DNA of 64,000 nt from Methanolobus sp. ZRKC5 (GTDB lineage Archaea > Halobacteriota > Methanosarcinia > Methanosarcinales > Methanosarcinaceae): contig NZ_CP151792.1 of NCBI RefSeq assembly GCF_038446525.1, positions 2,108,001 through 2,172,000 of the forward strand, given 5' to 3'. The notes below the pieces were generated by a model that was not told the origin of the DNA, ran no database searches, and worked only from the letters and a program-made list of their open reading frames with translations. The position numbers and the translations under genes are program-made. Of the stretch, positions 52,726 through 59,805 are shown piece after piece (position 1 is the first letter of the stretch; every line of letters begins with the position of its first letter).

Positions 52726-53178
52726 TTAATCTCTTCTGCGTTGGAACATAAATGCCAGTCCGAGTACTGCAATTACTGGAAGTGCAATTGTTGGGAACTC
52801 TGGGATATCTCCACCTTCTGGAATCCAAGTTTTGGATACTGTTGTACTACCTATAAGTGCTCCACTTGAATCTGCTACACTTACTAAAATAGTATCTTCT
52901 CCAACGGCTGTTCCAGTGTAGCTAAACGCGACTACCTTAGTTGAATCGGCGACTTTAACAGCACCATCTGTGTTTGCACCTTGTACATCAAACGTCACGA
53001 TGTTGCCCGGATCAACATCCTTCACTGTAATCGTATGCACAGTGTTCACAGGATTTATGTCGCTTAGCGGTTCTACTACAGGAACATACTGTGGTGGTGC
53101 AATTGCAGTACCCCCTGCGAACATTAGCATAAATATCAAAAATATTCCAATACAAATTATCGAATTATGTTTACTCAT
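52726..53178 (-). CDS. PEF-CTERM secreted protein
   Basis: 150 residues. Signal peptide (IICIGIFLIFMLMFAGGTAIA), a single beta domain with the cadherin/Ig-like pattern NTVHTITVKDVDPGNIVTFD, and a C-terminal IPEFPTIALPVIAVLGLAFM followed by FQRRRD. The last part is a PEF-CTERM signal (Pro-Glu-Phe, hydrophobic helix, basic end), known from Methanosarcina-type archaea and linked to archaeosortase C. The protein should be cut and anchored on the outer face. No archaeosortase gene is present in this window. A single-gene unit in an accessory region; ligand unknown. Confidence 0.88.
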   Translation of the reverse strand: MSKHNSIICIGIFLIFMLMFAGGTAIAPPQYVPVVEPLSDINPVNTVHTITVKDVDPGNIVTFDVQGANTDGAVKVADSTKVVAFSYTGTAVGEDTILVSVADSSGALIGSTTVSKTWIPEGGDIPEFPTIALPVIAVLGLAFMFQRRRD

Positions 53179-53410
53179 TTAGATTCCCCACAGATTCATA
53201 CAAAATCTGAGTTTATATATGTGGTTTATATTTGCTTTATAATGCAATATGCTCTTTGTGAAACTATAATTCTAAACATTGCTACTTACAAAGTTGCCAC
53301 TTTTAGCTATTGCCCATTGAATAAACTACAGATATTCATCTATCATTTTGTATGAAATCCTATTGAAATTAACACCATAATAATGGCTAATTTTTGCTGG
53401 GTTTCCAGCT

Positions 53411-53426
53411 ACGCCAATTAAAGGAA
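53411..53426 (+). repeat. TAAAGGAA box, type B
   Basis: ACGCCAATTAAAGGAA; a GTG-started micro-gene begins four bases later (53430). First of four consecutive box-plus-gene units. Confidence 0.6.
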
Positions 53427-53429
53427 ATC

Positions 53430-53525
53430 GTGATTAAAAGGCACTGGTTTTCTTTTATTCTAGACATGGGTGGTCACCTACATTTCCAATTCTTTAAACA
53501 TGTGGGTGCTTCCTCTGTCCCATAA
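53430..53525 (+). CDS. Micro-gene unit 1 (31 residues)
   Basis: GTG start. Product MIKRHWFSFILDMGGHLHFQ then FFKHVGASSVP. Its TAA stop lies inside the next box (CCATAATAA). Function unknown. The support is the regular spacing to the boxes. Confidence 0.4.
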   Translation: MIKRHWFSFILDMGGHLHFQFFKHVGASSVP

Positions 53526-53534
53526 TAAAGGAAG
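53519..53534 (+). repeat. TAAAGGAA box, type A
   Basis: CCCATAATAAAGGAAG, carrying the stop codon of unit 1 and the ribosome site of unit 2. Confidence 0.7.
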
Positions 53535-53543
53535 GTGTAAACG

Positions 53544-53723
53544 ATGGAATTTGAAGAAATTAAAACGGATGATATTAAACTGAAAATGACACTCTCATCA
53601 TCTGAACTGAGAGAAATTCAAAATTGGAGGGATGAGCTTATGGAATCAATTCCTCCTGAAAATAAGTTCGGCGGACTAGTAAATATGCTGACTAATATAT
53701 TGATTGCAACTGATGCAGAGTGA
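53544..53723 (+). CDS. Micro-gene unit 2 (59 residues)
   Basis: ATG 53544, ten bases behind the box. MEFEEIKTDDIKLKMTLSSS, ELREIQNWRDELMESIPPEN, KFGGLVNMLTNILIATDAE. The composition (alternating charged helices) is that of a real soluble protein, perhaps ribbon-helix-helix-like (a strand IKLKMTLSSSELREIQNW then helices). Not recognised. Confidence 0.65.
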   Translation: MEFEEIKTDDIKLKMTLSSSELREIQNWRDELMESIPPENKFGGLVNMLTNILIATDAE

Positions 53724-53729
53724 CTAAAC

Positions 53730-53744
53730 CCCATAATAAAGGAA
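53730..53744 (+). repeat. TAAAGGAA box, type A
   Basis: CCCATAATAAAGGAA, seven bases after the stop of unit 2 and eight before ATG 53753 of unit 3. Confidence 0.7.
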
Positions 53745-53752
53745 ATGTAAGT

Positions 53753-53959
53753 ATGGTAGTTCTGGATCCCAAATCCAAGTGTGGGTATAGATTAACAGAA
53801 AGAGATCTCCGCAAATGCTCCACATGTGGTAGGCTGAGATATTGGTATATCACGGTTGATAATTGGGATCCATTCTCCTATCATTATGATAAGTGCATGG
53901 AATGTGGATCCCATTACAAAGCTGTAGTAGCACAATCTATGCTTTTGCAGTTTGCCTAG
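53753..53959 (+). CDS. Micro-gene unit 3: zinc-ribbon protein (68 residues)
   Basis: ATG 53753. LRKCSTCGRLRYWYITVDNW then DPFSYHYDKCMECGSHYKAV: two CxxC pairs about 30 residues apart, so a zinc ribbon. The Trp/Tyr-rich centre and basic N-terminus suggest nucleic-acid or protein contact. Family not recognised. Confidence 0.7.
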   Translation: MVVLDPKSKCGYRLTERDLRKCSTCGRLRYWYITVDNWDPFSYHYDKCMECGSHYKAVVAQSMLLQFA

Positions 53960-53961
53960 AT

Positions 53962-53977
53962 CCCATAATAAAGGAAG
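53962..53977 (+). repeat. TAAAGGAA box, type A
   Basis: CCCATAATAAAGGAAG, two bases behind the TAG stop of unit 3 and two before GTG 53980 of unit 4. Confidence 0.7.
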
Positions 53978-53979
53978 TT

Positions 53980-54075
53980 GTGAGAAGTGGAAATAATAGA
54001 AGAAGCTACATAAAATTGAAATCTTGTTGTGCTTATTGGAATAATTATGATTTAAAAGGGGACAGACACCGATAA
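53980..54075 (+). CDS. Micro-gene unit 4 (31 residues)
   Basis: GTG start, product MRSGNNRRSYIKLKSCCAYW then NNYDLKGDRHR. Basic, with a Cys pair. It runs into a hairpin at 54065-54089. Function unknown; support is positional. Confidence 0.4.
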   Translation: MRSGNNRRSYIKLKSCCAYWNNYDLKGDRHR

Positions 54076-54089
54076 CCATTGTCGGTGCC
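54065..54089. terminator. Hairpin at the end of the micro-gene array
   Basis: GACACCGA (54065-54072) pairs with TCGGTGCC (54082-54089) with one mismatch. It overlaps the end of unit 4 and may end its transcript, although no T-run follows at once. The preceding GGGGACAG is typical of dispersed repeats in Methanosarcina genomes (from memory). Confidence 0.35.
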
Positions 54090-54502
54090 TGGTGGTACAG
54101 TATCCTAAGCTAGTTAAGAATACATTTAATTCTTTTTTGTTCATGGCTTATAGAATATGCGAAACATTGTTTCTTAGAAATCATTAGAAGTAAAAAGGAT
54201 AACACCAACTAAAGTGTGGTAGATTGAATAAATAATCCGACTTAGTATGCTACTATTTGCATTTTTGAGTGAGGCTTGTTTTGCTCATATTTCCAAGTTC
54301 AATACTTCGTTAAATTTAACTTCATAAGACCACCAAATCAGAAAGAAGAAAATTATGATCTCAGCAGATGGCCTCCAAATACATGATTCATTTCCGAGTA
54401 GTTTATTTATATACTATTACGCATATATATATAGCATGTGCATTTTCCACACATTACTAAACAAGGTTTTAAGCCCAACACATTTCCTGTCGGAGTAGTT
54501 GT
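54076..54502. other. Non-coding spacer with TATA box
   Basis: Apart from the hairpin, I see no gene in these 430 bases. GCATATATATATAG at 54421-54434 is a strong TATA element about 70 bases before the kinase pseudogene start at 54503. Confidence 0.5.
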
Positions 54503-56559
54503 ATGGATAATAATATCAATTCACATATAGGCCTATTTGAAGAGGTAATATCGCATAGTCCTTCTGTTCTTTTTTTGTGGAGAGCTGAAGAGGGGTAGCC
54601 TATCGAATTTGTTTTGGATAATGTCTCTATGTTTGGATATTCTGCGGATGATTTTCTCACAGGGAATGTGAGATATGCAGATATTATACATCCTGGTGAC
54701 CTGGAGCGTGTTTCACAAGAGGTTGAACTTAATTCCGAAAAAGGACTGGACAATTTTAACCAAGAATATAGGATAATATCTGATAACGGTGATATCACAT
54801 GGATAACAATATATCGATAGTGAAGCGAAATACCGATGGCGAAATAACTCATTATCAAGGTATCATTCCGGACATATCTGATAGGAAAAAAATGGAGAAA
54901 TTATTGAGTGACTCTGAGCAAAGGTATCATTCAATGCTCGAGAACATCAATGATGGTGTAGTGGTTATTCAGGATGGGACCGTTATAATTGTGAATCCTC
55001 AGTTTGCAGGAATGATTGGATATAAGGCTGACGAGGTGATTGGAATGTTCTACCTTGATCTGGTCGCTCCTTCCCATATGGAGCTTGTGCGCAGCAGACA
55101 CAACAAACGTCTGGAAAAAAATACAACGTGTCCTTCCAGTTATAAACTGGTTTTGATAAGTAAACATGGTGATGAAGTACCTGTTGATATAAATGCTTCA
55201 TATATTGAACATGCGGGCAAGTCTGCTACCATCAGTATAATAAGAGATATTACCCAGAGAAAAAGGGATGAAGAAAAGATAAATCGTAGTCTTGAGATCC
55301 AAAAGGCACTTGCTTTGGTCTCATCTACGCTTTTAACCTCATCAGATATTGAAAAGGCAATAAATATCTCTCTTTCCTGCATCGGCAATTTATGTGGTGC
55401 AAGTCGAGCATACATTTTTTTATACGATGAAAATGGCAAGCACATGTCAAACACCCATGAATGGTGTGCCGATGGTGTAGTTCCCCATAAGGTCGATCTT
55501 CAGGAATTGCCAATGCATACCTTTCCATGGTGGATGCAACAACTTTCCAGCGGGGAAATGATACATATCACCAATGTCGATGATATGCCTCTTGAAGCAT
55601 CTGCAGAAAAAGAGATCCTTGAAATGCAGAATATCAGTTCTTTATTGGTACTTCCTCTTTTAATTGGCAAAAGAACAAGCGGTTTCATTGGTCTGGACAA
55701 TATCATAAATGTCGGTTCCTGGAGTCGGGAGGATATAGCTATCATGGGCACTGTTTCCCATTTGTTATCTAATTCCATTGAGAATGATATGAAAGAGGTC
55801 CAGCTTGCTGAAAATGCTCGCGAACTATGGAACGCAAATGTGGAGCTAAAGAGGACAGCAAAGGTGAAAGATGCATTTTTAGCTAACATGAGTCATGAAC
55901 TGAGAACACCTTTAAATTCGATTATAGGTTTTTCAAGTGTACTTCTATCCGGAATTGCCGGAGTGATGAATGATAAAGAGGTTCGCTATCTCAATCATAT
56001 ATCCAATTCTGGCAAACACCTACTTGAGATCATTAATGATATTCTTGACATATCAAAGGTTGAATCTGGAAAAATGGAACTCATTTATGAGAAGGTATTT
56101 GTTTCAGACATTATTGGATCGGTAATTAATATTGTATCCCCTATGGCGGATAAAAAACAGATAAATTTAAATTGCGACATCAACCCGATTGGAATATCGG
56201 TCGAAGCTGATCATGTTCGTTTTAAGCAGATCGTTTCTAATCTGGTAATCAATGCTATTAAATTTTCCGATGAAAGAAACGATGTATCAATTATTGCGAA
56301 AAGGGAAGGAGACCTGCTCAATATTTCGGTAGCTGACACTGGCATCGGAATTACTCAGGAGGACCAGCCTAAACTTTTCAAGCCATTCCAGCAACTGGAC
56401 TCTTCAAACTCCCGCAAATATGAGGGCACGGGCCTTGGTCTTGCACTTGTTAAGGATCTTGTGGAATCACATGGCGGGCATATATGGGTTGAAAGTGAAC
56501 CGGGCAAAGGAAGTATCTTCACTTTCAGTATTCCCATAAAGAGGAAGTGTGATGCATAG
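54503..56559 (+). pseudogene. PAS-PAS-GAF histidine kinase with amber codon and frameshift
   Basis: From ATG 54503 the frame reads SHSPSVLFLWRAEEG, TAG (54596-54598), PIEFVLDNVSMFGYSADDFL and so on: a PAS domain whose Trp codon seems changed to TAG. Near 54800-54810 the frame shifts by one base; the sense continues in another frame as VKRNTDGEITHYQGIIPDIS. From 54799 a 586-residue frame holds PAS (about 30-150), GAF (165-335), HisKA with His in NMSHELRTPLNSIIGFSSVL and HATPase_c with GTGLGLALVKDL. Without the lesions it would be about 685 residues. The long downstream frame could still yield a PAS-GAF kinase from ATG 54799. Confidence 0.8.
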
Positions 56560-56575
56560 TAGCTCCTGATATACG

Positions 56576-56701
56576 TTAGTTTTTGAGCCATTTATATATC
56601 AATAGTATTATGATTGCGATAAAAAGAAATCCACTACTCGCTGCCATTACAACTTTAATTATGTAATCTGGATTATTTAGTGCCATGCTTTGCCAAGTCA
56701 T
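56576..56701 (-). CDS. Single-helix membrane micro-protein (41 residues)
   Basis: ATG 56701 to TAA 56576: MTWQSMALNNPDYIIKVVMA then ASSGFLFIAIIILLIYKWLK. It has a short amphipathic start and one well-formed membrane helix ending in basic residues. No strong ribosome site. It is convergent with the kinase pseudogene. Not recognised; plausible but unproven. Confidence 0.45.
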   Translation of the reverse strand: MTWQSMALNNPDYIIKVVMAASSGFLFIAIIILLIYKWLKN

Positions 56702-56753
56702 AATTTGCAGATGGTTGTATACTTTTTTAAGGGAATCGTGTCTTTAACCTAAA

Positions 56754-56769
56754 CTGCCAAGTAAAGGAA
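56754..56769 (+). repeat. TAAAGGAA box, type B
   Basis: CTGCCAAGTAAAGGAA, directly before ATG 56770. CCTAAA precedes it, as in other type B copies. Confidence 0.6.
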
Positions 56770-56874
56770 ATGAGTGTCGTGTGGTGCAAAATCTTAGGCC
56801 ATAAATGGATTAAGCAACCTAATAATGATGATGCATATTATAGATGTGTAAGATGTGGAAAAGGGATTTTATAG
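56770..56874 (+). CDS. Micro-gene: short zinc-finger protein (34 residues)
   Basis: ATG 56770 (or GTG 56779). MSVVWCKILGHKWIKQPNND then DAYYRCVRCGKGIL. One Cys-His pair (CKILGHKW) plus CVRCG forms a likely CHCC zinc knuckle, a pattern seen in many small archaeal proteins. Preceded by a type B box. Function unknown. Confidence 0.6.
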   Translation: MSVVWCKILGHKWIKQPNNDDAYYRCVRCGKGIL

Positions 56875-56902
56875 AGCCATGGAAGTCCTGAACTGTTAAG
56901 TT

Positions 56903-57109
56903 ATGCAATTAGTAACACTTTTGCGATTTCCAAGGACATACTGCAAAAGTGCTATTTTCCTTTTATACTATCTCGGTTTTTGTGTTATCTGTAAGAGGTG
57001 CGGAAAAATATTTCCTATTAGTTTGACTAATCGGAAGGTAACTATTCAGCCTGATAAAAACGCTATCAATAACAATCTTGACAAAAAGTTGAAACGTAAA
57101 TTTCATTAG
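56903..57109 (+). pseudogene. Micro-ORF interrupted by the MITE
   Basis: A frame from ATG 56903 includes YYLGFCVICKRCGKIFPISL and TNRK, then runs into MITE copy 2 at 57038, from which the last 24 codons derive. CKRCGKIF resembles the end of the micro-protein at 56770 (CVRCGKGIL), so it may be a decayed paralogue. Whether it was ever expressed is uncertain. Confidence 0.3.
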
Positions 57110-57231
57110 GATCATTTATTTTGATTGTTGCTATTGATTGCTTTTTTGATTGTTAGATTGTTAGTGAGCAGACATCTCTATTTCGATGAAATCAGTACCA
57201 ATAGGCAAATCGTGCCAGGCTGAATAGTTAC
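57038..57231. mobile_element. MITE, copy 2 (194 bp), inverted relative to copy 1
   Basis: Same 15-bp perfect terminal inverted repeats (57038-57052 and 57217-57231). It is flanked by a perfect 8-bp target duplication ATCGGAAG at 57030-57037 and 57232-57239. Its reverse complement aligns over the full length with 51966-52159, for example both contain CTCAACTTTTT-like and CAATCAAAAAAG-like internal stretches. The intact duplication suggests a recent insertion, just behind the integrase gene. Confidence 0.92.
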
Positions 57232-57240
57232 ATCGGAAGC

Positions 57241-57807
57241 TTAATTCCACCCTGCTAACCGTCTCTTTATTTCCACCTTCTCACCATTCGTGAAAGGTAA
57301 GCCCTGGTAATGAAGCATAGATGTCAAACTATCATGTCCCTGACGTAGACAGATTACGTTAATTGGAATCTCTGCAGTGATCATCCAGGACTCTATACTT
57401 TTCCTGGTGGTTTTGCTACTCAACCCTAACGAGTTCAGTCCGGATTTATCAGCCCATCTCAAAAGGTTCTCATTCCAGGCAGATCTTGAAGGAGGTTTTT
57501 TATTCTTGAAGAAATAGTCCAGGACATTCTCCAGCTGGCCAGGGATGGGATGCACATACCTTTCAAGCTGTTTTCGTTTGGCCTTCTTCTGGGCTTCCTC
57601 TGGAAGATGGATTGTCTTGCGGATTTTCCACCACCACTCAGGATGATTGTGCAACCTCTGGACTTCCACGTATCTCATTCCAGACCAGAAGCAGACATCA
57701 AAGATAGTTTTAAGATACATCTGAGGGATATTATCCCTTAGTTGATCTATCTCATAAGGTCCTAGGACTCTTACACCATTGACCAGGATAGGTTCTGTTT
57801 TTATCAT
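57241..57807 (-). CDS. Tyrosine integrase, catalytic domain only
   Basis: 188 residues. Catalytic residues visible: Arg45 in SGMRYVEVQRL, Arg135 in SSKTTRKSIESW, His158 in CLRQGHDSLTS and the nucleophile Tyr167 in MLHYQGLPF. There is no N-terminal arm-binding or core-binding domain (usual integrases have over 300 residues), so it belongs to the small archaeal recombinases or is the C-terminal part of a split gene. A dead 3' copy sits at 50963-51082. It may have mobilised the surrounding accessory region. Confidence 0.88.
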   Translation of the reverse strand: MIKTEPILVNGVRVLGPYEIDQLRDNIPQMYLKTIFDVCFWSGMRYVEVQRLHNHPEWWWKIRKTIHLPEEAQKKAKRKQLERYVHPIPGQLENVLDYFFKNKKPPSRSAWNENLLRWADKSGLNSLGLSSKTTRKSIESWMITAEIPINVICLRQGHDSLTSMLHYQGLPFTNGEKVEIKRRLAGWN

Positions 57808-57884
57808 GCTGTTTTATTAAAACAACAAGATTCTATTAATTTTTATGGTTCTAACCGGGGAGATATCTCTGGATCCTGCAGTAA

Positions 57885-57910
57885 AATCTTGTCGTTATAG
57901 GATAAAATAG
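57885..57910. repeat. Dispersed sequence shared with 60483-60506
   Basis: CTTGTCGTTATAGGATAAAA and six more bases here resemble CCTGTCGTTATAGAATAAAA at 60485-60504. At the second place it is linked to GGCTCTGTAGAAA (60439), which also occurs at 62806. These look like worn ends of one insertion sequence family. No transposase remains. Confidence 0.4.
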
Positions 57911-57944
57911 CAAGGTAAAAGATGATTGTCTGAAGTTTTTAATT

Positions 57945-57960
57945 CCCATAATAAAGGAAA
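57945..57960 (+). repeat. TAAAGGAA box, type A
   Basis: CCCATAATAAAGGAAA, eight bases before GTG 57968. Confidence 0.65.
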
Positions 57961-57967
57961 TGGTGCC

Positions 57968-58126
57968 GTGATTGATTGGGCTAAAGCAAATTATTATGAT
58001 AAAGATTGTTATCCATATTGTGATAATTTTCCTGTAGAGTCACACCGAAAGTTGCCTAATTTCCACAGTAATAGACAAAAGGCGATGTTTAAAACTGCGC
58101 TCTTTCTTCTTCGACAATTTCAGTAG
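57968..58126 (+). pseudogene. Micro-gene truncated by the ISH3-type element
   Basis: GTG start. MIDWAKANYYDKDCYPYCDN, FPVESHRKLPNFHSNRQKAM, FKTALFLLRQF, then CAG TAG comes from the first bases of the insertion sequence. If the element and one AATTT copy are removed, the frame continues as GFNHYTKDTTYRD and TAA at 59444-59446, giving 64 residues. So this was an intact box-led micro-gene until the insertion. Confidence 0.75.
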
Positions 58127-59399
58127 TTCGCTAGTTTTCCCTCCCTATTGCTTTTATCGCAATCATTCTACCTCAAACACTGCACAACTAACTGAATCTT
58201 CAACTTTCTTCTAAGCCATTCCTCAACAAACAGGATAAACCTATCAAACCTAAATTTGTCCTCATCAATAGTTATTGGACCTGGTTTTACTATAGTGAAA
58301 TGCTTTTTCTGAAGGCAGAGCCATGCATTTCTGAGCAGGAACGATATTAACGCAAAGAAGTACCTGAAAGTAACGTTTCTTGTTGACGTTTTTGGTTTTA
58401 CGATATTTCGCATCCTGTACGATGATTCGATAGCAAACCGTCTTCTGTAGACTGTGCTAACCTTTCTGGGATCCCACTTAATACCATAAACTACAAAACC
58501 AAGGTCCTCACATCTATTTTTGCCTCTTTTACCTTTCAGATACTTGACGTCAATAACAATATCTAACCGAACTTTTTTCTTCTGAGCATTCTTCATAACA
58601 TATTCAGCATATCTCGCCTTTCTCCCGATCAGTAATTGCTTGATCTCTTTTCCCTTTCGTACTACAGGTGTGATATGAGGAATTTCGTTGTTCTGTAAGA
58701 ATTCAAACACATCAACTGAATAGAACTCTCTATCTAAACAAAGGACTTTGATGTTGAAGTTTAGATACCTGATTATATCTGTGAAATAGGTGAGATAATC
58801 GACTTTTGTTTTGTTCTTTTCAACAGGAAGGATAGCGATAGTGTATCTTTCGTTCTTGTTTATGATAGACAGGGAAACATACGAATAAAAAGAGTTTGTT
58901 GACTTTTTGGCCTGACTGCGTATCACATAGTTTTCATTGGACGAGTCTATTGTTCCGTAATAAGGATCATTGGTAAAATCAATAGCGAATTCATACTTTT
59001 TCTCAGGTCTCAGATTACTTATTGGACCTTGAAGTAGGATACTTTCATTTACCCGGATAAGCTCTTCAAGATTTATTTTTTTAAGATGATGTCTTAAAGA
59101 TGTTTCACAAGGAATCTCTTGGTAGTGTTTTGATGCGGAATGAACTGAACTATTATCCACTGCCATGCATATGGCAGTGTAAAACAGGTCTTTACGGTCA
59201 AGTGAACCATTGATCTTGATGTTGATATGATCAGCAAGAGGTTTTAGAACAGTTTCAATACATTGTTTTGGTCTTAATTCAACTCCAGAATTGGTCCTTG
59301 AATTGGATGGTAGAAATGACATAGGGCGGCGTTTTCGCCGCATATAAAACTATCGCAGAGCATTGGTGAGGTTTAGTAGTAAAAATTAGCGAACTACTG
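58121..59399. mobile_element. IS4-family (ISH3-type) insertion sequence
   Basis: Terminal inverted repeats CAGTAGTTCGCTA (58121-58133, and in reverse complement 59387-59399), followed on both sides by RTTTT. A 5-bp target duplication AATTT lies at 58116-58120 and 59400-59404. Size 1279 bp with one intact transposase gene. Because the duplication is perfect and the interrupted frame can be restored, the insertion is recent. Confidence 0.93.
58168..59343 (-). CDS. Transposase, IS4 family (ISH3 group)
   Basis: 391 residues with a DDE triad: Asp in EFAIDFTNDPYYG, Asp in IKVLCLDREFYSVD and Glu in YRRRFAIESSYRMRN, the YREK-like region of IS4 elements. The ISH3 group of haloarchaea and methanogens has the same layout and length. 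The gene is open from ATG 59343 to the stop near the left inverted repeat, so the transposase is probably functional. Confidence 0.93.
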   Translation of the reverse strand: MRRKRRPMSFLPSNSRTNSGVELRPKQCIETVLKPLADHINIKINGSLDRKDLFYTAICMAVDNSSVHSASKHYQEIPCETSLRHHLKKINLEELIRVNESILLQGPISNLRPEKKYEFAIDFTNDPYYGTIDSSNENYVIRSQAKKSTNSFYSYVSLSIINKNERYTIAILPVEKNKTKVDYLTYFTDIIRYLNFNIKVLCLDREFYSVDVFEFLQNNEIPHITPVVRKGKEIKQLLIGRKARYAEYVMKNAQKKKVRLDIVIDVKYLKGKRGKNRCEDLGFVVYGIKWDPRKVSTVYRRRFAIESSYRMRNIVKPKTSTRNVTFRYFFALISFLLRNAWLCLQKKHFTIVKPGPITIDEDKFRFDRFILFVEEWLRRKLKIQLVVQCLR

Positions 59400-59463
59400 A
59401 ATTTGGCTTCAATCACTATACAAAAGATACTACCTACCGGGATTAAAGTATTGTACTAAAAAG

Positions 59464-59781
59464 TCATTTTCCAGAAAATATGTAAGAGCCATCACCACAA
59501 TTCACAAACCCTAATTTTTCCCAGAAACCAATGGCCTTTGGTCTTACTCTGTCAGCAATGATGATGTTAAAATTATTTTTGAATACCTCTATCGTTTTTC
59601 TTCCATAGTGATTACCTTCAAACTCCGGAAATATTGTTATTGAGTGAATAGTCAGAACATCATTATTGACACTACCCCGGACCTTTCCCACTCTAATCCC
59701 TTTGCGATCGATGTTCAACCAACTGTGTTTAGAGCCTCTAACAGGTGGAAGCAAATTAAATGAAAGGTCATCAGGCATCAT
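59464..59781 (-). CDS. GNAT-like acetyltransferase
   Basis: 105 residues from ATG 59781, chosen because AAAGGA lies seven bases upstream; the frame is open to 59796. A small GNAT fold is suggested by the strand ITIFPEFEGNHYGRKTIEVF (the R/Q-x-x-G-x-G/A acetyl-CoA loop seen as EGNHYGRKT) and PKAIGFWEKLGFVNCGDGSY, the typical C-terminal GFWEKLGF motif. The substrate is unknown. It lies 24 bases behind cheR, perhaps in one transcript. Confidence 0.82.
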   Translation of the reverse strand: MMPDDLSFNLLPPVRGSKHSWLNIDRKGIRVGKVRGSVNNDVLTIHSITIFPEFEGNHYGRKTIEVFKNNFNIIIADRVRPKAIGFWEKLGFVNCGDGSYIFSGK

Positions 59782-59805
59782 TAAACATCCTTTCAATTAC
59801 TGGCT

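Noticed and set aside
52559-52828. 89-residue minus-strand frame overlapping the PEF-CTERM gene
   Set aside because: Its N-terminal half is the PEF-CTERM coding region in another frame; no start signal or sensible composition.
54596-54598. TAG as a programmed pyrrolysine codon
   Set aside because: A frameshift follows about 200 bases later and the gene family does not use pyrrolysine; decay explains both. No pyl genes are in the window to decide.
57241-57807. Integrase as a XerC/D-type housekeeping recombinase
   Set aside because: It lacks the N-terminal core-binding domain, lies in an accessory region and has a dead duplicate nearby; a mobile-element enzyme fits better.
51103-57960. The TAAAGGAA boxes as a second CRISPR array
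   Set aside because: Units are only 16 bp, spacing is irregular (45 to several thousand bases) and the intervals hold genes, not spacers.
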